Program-made: the position numbers and the translations under genes | Shown here: positions 6,562 to 9,770 of the stretch, piece by piece | Position numbering within the stretch: the first letter of the stretch is position 1 | Layout: every line of letters begins with the position of its first letter | Source of the DNA: Planctomycetota bacterium | GTDB lineage: Bacteria; Planctomycetota; UBA1135; JALUZX01 | Assembly: GCA_027011425.1 (NCBI GenBank) | Contig: JALUZX010000329.1 | Location: 1-9,770, forward strand | DNA length: 9,770 bases | Reading direction: 5' to 3' | Notes under the pieces: generated by a model | Seen by the model: the letters and a program-made list of their open reading frames with translations, nothing else | The model's database searches: none | Told to the model about the DNA's origin: nothing

Positions 6562-8109
6562 CTACCTCGCGTAGTCCACGACGCGGGTTTCCCTGATGAG
6601 AGTCACCCGGACTTCGCCCAGGTAGTCCATGCTCTCCTCGATCTCCCGCGCGATGTGCTGGGCGAGAAGGGTGGCCTTGTTGTCGTCCACCCGGGAAGCG
6701 TCCACGATCACCCGGACTTCCCGCCCCGCCTGGACGGCGTAACAGCTCTTCACGCCCTGGTGGGAGGAGGCGATCTCCTCCAGTTTTTCCAGCCGCTTGA
6801 TGTAACGGTCCACCGAATCTCTTCGCGCGCCGGGCCTGGAGGCGCTGATGGCGTCCGCCACCTGGGTGAGGACGGCGTAGGGCGTCTCGAAGGGCACGTC
6901 CTCGTGGTGGGCGGCGATGGCGTTGACCACTACGGGGGATTCGCCGCACCGCCTGGCCAGGTCCGCCCCCACCATGGGGTGGGCCCCCTCGGACTCGTGG
7001 CTCACGGCCTTTCCGATATCGTGGAAGAGGGCGCAACGCACGGCCATGTGGATGTCCAGGCCCAGTTCGGAGGCCATGGTCCCCGCCAGATAACAGGCTT
7101 CGTAGGTATGGGTCAGGCAGTTCTGGCCGTAGGAAGTCCTGTAGCGGAGTCTTCCCAGAAGTTCCACGAGCCTGGGGTGGATGTTGTGGAAGCCGAAGTC
7201 GTAGCAGACCTGCTTGCCCGTCTCCAGGATCCGCTGGTCCACCTCCTTCTTGACCTTGCCCACCATCTCCTCGATCCGGGCCGGATGGATCCGGCCGTCC
7301 TGGATCAGGCGCTCCAGGGTAATCCGGGCCACTTCACGCTTCACCGGATCGAAGCTGGAGATCACAACCACGCCGGGGGTGTCGTCCACCACCACGTCCA
7401 CGCCCGTCTCCTTTTCGAAGGCCCGGATGTTCCGGCCTTCCCGGCCTATGATCCGGCCCTTCATCTCGTCGTTGGGGATGTCCACGGCGTAGACGGTGGA
7501 CTCGGAGGAGAAGGTCACGCCCAGCCGCCCGATGGCCGTAAGCACCACGTCCCGGGCCATCCGCTCGGCCTCGTCCCGGGCGGCCTGCTGGCGCTTCTGG
7601 AGGTAGGCGTCCACCTCTTCGGCCACCTCCTCCTCCACCCGCCGCATCACCGCCTCACGGGCCTCCTCTTCGGAAAGCCCGCTCAGCTCCAGGAGCTTGA
7701 CCTTCTCCTGGGCCACCATCCGCTCCAGTTCCCGGGAACGCTCCTCCAGCTCCTTGCCCCGCTGGGCCAGCTTGGCCTCCCTCTGCTCCAGGGCCCGCTC
7801 CTTGCGCCGGAAGAGTTCTTCCCGCCCGGCCAGGTTCTCTTCCATCCGGTCCAGGCGGCGCTGCTGGTTCCTGAGATCCTTGCGGACCTCGGCGAACTCC
7901 CGCTCCTGCTCCTCCTTGCGCCGGTTGATCTCTTCCTTGGCCTGGAGTTCCAGTTCCTTGCGATACCGCTCCCCCTCGGCCCGGGCCTCCTCGACCAGTT
8001 TCTTGGCCGCGTCCCCGGCCCGGCGGAGCTTGGACTTCTCCTGGAGAAAACGGATGAAAAACCCGATCGCCACGCCCGCCAAAAGGGCGATGCTCACAAA
8101 ACCCCACAT
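6562..8109 (-). CDS. rny: Ribonuclease Y
   Basis: RNase Y is a membrane-anchored endoribonuclease that starts mRNA decay and processes structured RNAs, including riboswitch leaders. The 515-residue product shows the full architecture: an N-terminal transmembrane helix (about 3-20), a long charged coiled coil (about 24-185), a KH RNA-binding domain with the GRIIGREGRN loop (218-227), and an HD domain with His334 in NCLTHTYE, the HD pair His363-Asp364 in LFHDIGKA, His401-His402, and ADAISASRPGARRDS (418-432). The segment usually reading LQHSIE is LTHTYE here, with the histidine kept. It ends in the typical RETRVVDYAR. The ATG at 8109 is preceded by AAGGAGG with a 10-nt spacer. It is the first gene after the terminator and likely heads the operon running through ymdB and beyond. 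Confidence 0.97.
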   Translation of the reverse strand: MWGFVSIALLAGVAIGFFIRFLQEKSKLRRAGDAAKKLVEEARAEGERYRKELELQAKEEINRRKEEQEREFAEVRKDLRNQQRRLDRMEENLAGREELFRRKERALEQREAKLAQRGKELEERSRELERMVAQEKVKLLELSGLSEEEAREAVMRRVEEEVAEEVDAYLQKRQQAARDEAERMARDVVLTAIGRLGVTFSSESTVYAVDIPNDEMKGRIIGREGRNIRAFEKETGVDVVVDDTPGVVVISSFDPVKREVARITLERLIQDGRIHPARIEEMVGKVKKEVDQRILETGKQVCYDFGFHNIHPRLVELLGRLRYRTSYGQNCLTHTYEACYLAGTMASELGLDIHMAVRCALFHDIGKAVSHESEGAHPMVGADLARRCGESPVVVNAIAAHHEDVPFETPYAVLTQVADAISASRPGARRDSVDRYIKRLEKLEEIASSHQGVKSCYAVQAGREVRVIVDASRVDDNKATLLAQHIAREIEESMDYLGEVRVTLIRETRVVDYAR

Positions 8110-8119
8110 GATCTATCGG

Positions 8120-8126
8120 CCTCCTT
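8120..8126 (-). promoter_or_regulatory. Ribosome binding site of rny
   Basis: AAGGAGG is a near-perfect Shine-Dalgarno sequence 10 nt before the rny ATG. It directly abuts the 3' arm (8127-8141) of a long-range inverted repeat, so folding of the leader could affect access to it; that last point is an inference. Confidence 0.8.
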
Positions 8127-8281
8127 GCCCCCGTTTCCGGGAAGAGGGCCCTTCGCAGTCGTTCCCGCAAGGGGGCGGCATCCCTGGGCTCGGGAAACGG
8201 CCGGCTGCGACAGCGCTCGATTCGTCGGTTCTCTTCGGGCAGGCTCAGAAAAACCCCCCTTTTCACCCGGGAAAGGGGGGC
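8127..8281 (-). ncRNA. Candidate structured RNA: rny leader or 6S-like RNA
   Basis: Nested complementary segments lie in this 155-nt stretch: 8266-8281 with 8127-8141 (about 14 pairs with one mismatch and one bulge), 8231-8236 with 8141-8146, 8205-8210 with 8153-8158, and 8191-8199 with 8160-8167 (one bulge). Together they could form a rod with an asymmetric internal bubble and an apical loop. In some deltaproteobacteria 6S RNA (ssrS) lies just upstream of rny, as I recall, which is why I mention it, but I cannot match conserved 6S sequence here and zapA is absent. The outer stem competes with the intrinsic terminator at 8249-8280. Alternatives are a translation-control leader for rny or chance pairing in GC-rich DNA. 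Confidence 0.22.
8249..8280 (-). terminator. Intrinsic (rho-independent) terminator
   Basis: On the minus strand CCCCCCTTT (8280-8272) pairs with AAAGGGGGG (8262-8254) around a 9-nt loop, followed directly by five T (8253-8249). It would end the transcript of the unknown membrane-protein gene, whose stop is at 8373, and separates that unit from rny. It also lies downstream of a candidate promoter, so it may act as an attenuator or as the end of a short RNA. Confidence 0.8.
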
Positions 8282-8318
8282 TTCCCACTACCGTTCATGT
8301 CCCACCCGAGGGATTCCA

Positions 8319-8347
8319 AACATACGAGGCCGGAGGGGCTTTCTCAA
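8319..8347 (-). promoter_or_regulatory. Candidate sigma70-type promoter between the unknown gene and rny
   Basis: TTGAGA (8347-8342) and TATGTT (8324-8319) are separated by exactly 17 nt, matching the consensus at 5 of 6 and 4 of 6 positions. It lies just after the stop of the upstream gene. Transcription would start near 8312, giving either a terminated RNA of about 60-65 nt or, with read-through, an rny leader of about 200 nt. I see no better promoter between the terminator and rny. Confidence 0.4.
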
Positions 8348-8372
8348 CCCGATTCCCCCTTGGAGAGGCTCC

Positions 8373-9470
8373 TCAGGAGCCCTTTCCCGCCCCCCCCAGG
8401 AACCGGGATCCCAGGCTGCGGGCCCACTCGGAGGGCCTGGCTCCCGGGAAATAGAGGAGGTAGCCTCCCTGCGGGAGAGCCCCCTTGCCCAGGGAACTCT
8501 CGTGGAAACCCTGGAGGAGAACGAACCGCACCCCCCGGCCCGAGGCCCGTTCCACCCGAAGTTCCTTGGCCCGGAAGCGTTCCACCAGGAGGCCCTTCGA
8601 TGTGTAGCCCAGAAGCTCCACATCCCGGAATCCCTTGGGGGTCAGCCCGCCGAGCTTGACCAGCCGGAAGACCCGGCCCTGGAGCGAAGGCTCCCCCAGG
8701 AGCAGGGCCTGGAACCGATCCATCCAGAAACGTCGCTCTTCGTAGGGGAAAGGTCGAGTCCTGGGCCGCTTGGGAGGCGGCTCGGGGAGGATCTCCACCA
8801 CCGGGAAGCCCAGGCCCTTCCAGGGCTTTGGGTCGATCCCGGGAAGGACCAGTTCCCAGCCCTCCCGGTCGAAGGAGACCCACTTCCCCCCGACCAGCTC
8901 CTTTCCCCGGGGGCTCGTGAGCCGGAGAGTCCGGGCGGCCGGATCCAGGGTGAGGTAGAGCTTCTCCACCCGCACCACGTGATCGATCAACCCCGAGGCG
9001 TCCAGGTGGTGCAGGTCCACCCCCACGAGCGCCTTCCCCTCCCGTCCCTGGATGGAAAAGAACCGGAGCCGGGAATACCCGGACTCCCGGAGGCACCGGT
9101 TCAAAGCGACCGTGAGTGGGACCATGGCCCTGGCCCGGGCAAGCCGCTTCTTCCAGTCAGGCTCGGGCCTCTTCCCGGCGCGGAGGGAAAGTTTCTTCTC
9201 GATCTCCTCGAGAAGCCGCTCCCTCCCGGCTTTCCACGCCCGGACCTCGTCCAGTTGTTCCCACAGGCCCTCCACTTCCTTGTGGAGGGTTCCAAGGCGG
9301 GTCTCCATCCTCGCAACCGCTTCCTCGGCCCGGGCCCTCCGCCGCCGCTCCAGGGAGGCCAGGCGGCTTGTTTCCCCAAGCTGGATATAGAGGAATCCCG
9401 CCGCAGCCGCCGGGAGGACCACGAAAGCCGGGACGAATCCGGCTCTCAGCGTTTTCCGGAACCTTCCCAT
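8373..9470 (-). CDS. Hypothetical membrane-anchored coiled-coil protein
   Basis: I do not recognise this 365-residue protein. It begins with a basic segment (MGRFRKTLRAG), then one hydrophobic helix (about 12-30), then a charged, heptad-like region (about 34-97) predicted to be a coiled coil. The remainder (about 115-355) is a soluble, probably extracytoplasmic, region rich in Arg, Leu and Gly, with a Pro/Arg-rich linker (PEPPPKRPRTRPFP, 229-242). The N-terminal helix plus coiled coil resembles the layout of PilN/PilO or GspM-type assembly proteins, but I see no sequence motif to support that. The ATG at 9470 was chosen because the hydrophobic helix follows directly; the longer frame upstream reads through the preceding gene. 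It overlaps that gene by 25 nt, so coupled translation is likely. A terminator follows its stop. Codon use and GC resemble the neighbours. Confidence 0.72.
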   Translation of the reverse strand: MGRFRKTLRAGFVPAFVVLPAAAAGFLYIQLGETSRLASLERRRRARAEEAVARMETRLGTLHKEVEGLWEQLDEVRAWKAGRERLLEEIEKKLSLRAGKRPEPDWKKRLARARAMVPLTVALNRCLRESGYSRLRFFSIQGREGKALVGVDLHHLDASGLIDHVVRVEKLYLTLDPAARTLRLTSPRGKELVGGKWVSFDREGWELVLPGIDPKPWKGLGFPVVEILPEPPPKRPRTRPFPYEERRFWMDRFQALLLGEPSLQGRVFRLVKLGGLTPKGFRDVELLGYTSKGLLVERFRAKELRVERASGRGVRFVLLQGFHESSLGKGALPQGGYLLYFPGARPSEWARSLGSRFLGGAGKGS

Positions 9471-9769
9471 GCCTGCAACACATCCTGGGCCGGGAGAGTC
9501 CGCGGAGAAAGGACCGTCTTTTCCCCGGGCCCCTCCAGGAGGAGGGGTTTCCCCGGGAGCGGGGCTGCTCCCCGGGAAGAGAGAAAGAGAAAACGCGCCA
9601 CTTCGCCCGGGGGGACGGACACGCCTTTCCCGCCGTAGAGCCCGGCCAGAAGGCGCCCCAGGGGAGAGACCGGGTGGAAGGGCGGGGCCAAGGCCCACCT
9701 CCGCTCTTTCCCCTGGGAGAGGAACCACTCCCCTTCCAGGGGAGGGAGGGATTCTTTGGAGGCATTGCG
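9446..9769 (-). CDS. C-terminal end of an unrecognised protein, cut by window edge
   Basis: This frame is open from the right edge to a TGA at 9448-9446 and gives 107 residues, starting within the gene (RNASKESLPPLEGEW). It looks like protein, with balanced composition such as WALAPPFHPVSPLGRLLAG and RTLPAQDVLQAWEGSG, unlike the Arg/Pro/Gly-rich competing frames. It has no motif I can name. It overlaps the start of the membrane coiled-coil gene by 25 nt, which suggests the two are co-translated and functionally linked. A TTG at 9691 is an in-frame start codon, but the open frame continues upstream to the edge, so a longer gene is more likely. Confidence 0.6.
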   Translation of the reverse strand, partial: RNASKESLPPLEGEWFLSQGKERRWALAPPFHPVSPLGRLLAGLYGGKGVSVPPGEVARFLFLSSRGAAPLPGKPLLLEGPGEKTVLSPRTLPAQDVLQAWEGSGKR

Positions 9770-9770
9770 C

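Noticed and set aside
7655..8266. A minus-strand frame in the rny region extending into the leader
   Set aside because: It overlaps the strong rny coding frame out of phase and has an Arg/Gly/Pro-rich sequence; it is a frame shadow.
8110..8372. A tRNA, SRP RNA or RNase P RNA in the intergenic region
   Set aside because: No cloverleaf, no SRP apical motif and no conserved RNase P core sequence could be found on either strand.
6655..8454. A 599-codon plus-strand open frame opposite rny
   Set aside because: Its repetitive His/Leu/Gly/Val/Pro composition mirrors rny codons read backwards, and it crosses the intergenic terminator. No start signal or family match was seen.
9157..9765. A competing 202-codon minus-strand frame at the right edge
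   Set aside because: It overlaps both edge genes, is extremely Pro/Gly/Arg/Ser-rich and lacks protein-like patterning, unlike the frame ending at 9446.
1..9770. CRISPR array, insertion sequence, prophage or defence system
   Set aside because: There are no spaced direct repeats, transposase or integrase motifs, or recognisable defence domains; base composition is uniform.

Overview
This is a GC-rich bacterial chromosomal segment in which every gene I can support lies on the minus strand. Read in the direction of transcription, from the right edge to the left, the order is: the C-terminal end of an unrecognised protein; a single-pass membrane coiled-coil protein of unknown function; a 263-nt intergenic region with a terminator and a structured leader; ribonuclease Y (rny); a YmdB/TIGR00282-type metallophosphoesterase; a HEAT-repeat putative lipoprotein; a farnesyl diphosphate synthase-like prenyltransferase (ispA); 1-deoxy-D-xylulose-5-phosphate synthase (dxs); NAD kinase (nadK); a low-molecular-weight protein-tyrosine-phosphatase-like protein; and an ApbE-type flavin transferase cut by the left edge. 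The long plus-strand open frames are antisense shadows of these genes, as expected at this GC content.

The organism is probably a high-GC, free-living, Gram-negative-type bacterium using the MEP (non-mevalonate) isoprenoid pathway. Three details recall Planctomycetota proteins from memory: the Dxs motifs GHAGT and GDA (in place of GHSST and GDG), GDH in place of GNH in the YmdB homologue, and a HEAT protein containing 'GRALSSWIEQF'. This is an inference; Acidobacteriota or another high-GC phylum is not excluded. There is no sign of mobile DNA, phage or CRISPR.

The gene layout suggests one or two long operons. Distances are 2 nt (rny-ymdB), 1 nt (ymdB-HEAT), 84 nt (HEAT-ispA, with a candidate promoter), 37 nt (ispA-dxs, with a strong ribosome binding site), 2 nt (dxs-nadK), a GTGA overlap (nadK-phosphatase) and an ATGA overlap (phosphatase-apbE). 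The first block joins RNA decay (RNase Y) with its frequent neighbour YmdB. The second joins two isoprenoid enzymes with NAD kinase, the source of the NADP(H) used by later MEP steps.

Most of the window is housekeeping. The parts that deserve a second look are the rny leader, which holds a clear intrinsic terminator, a possible sigma70 promoter and nested inverted repeats that could form a 6S-like or regulatory RNA; the two unrecognised genes at the right edge; and several substitutions in conserved motifs. I did not find convincing evidence of a wholly new biological system.
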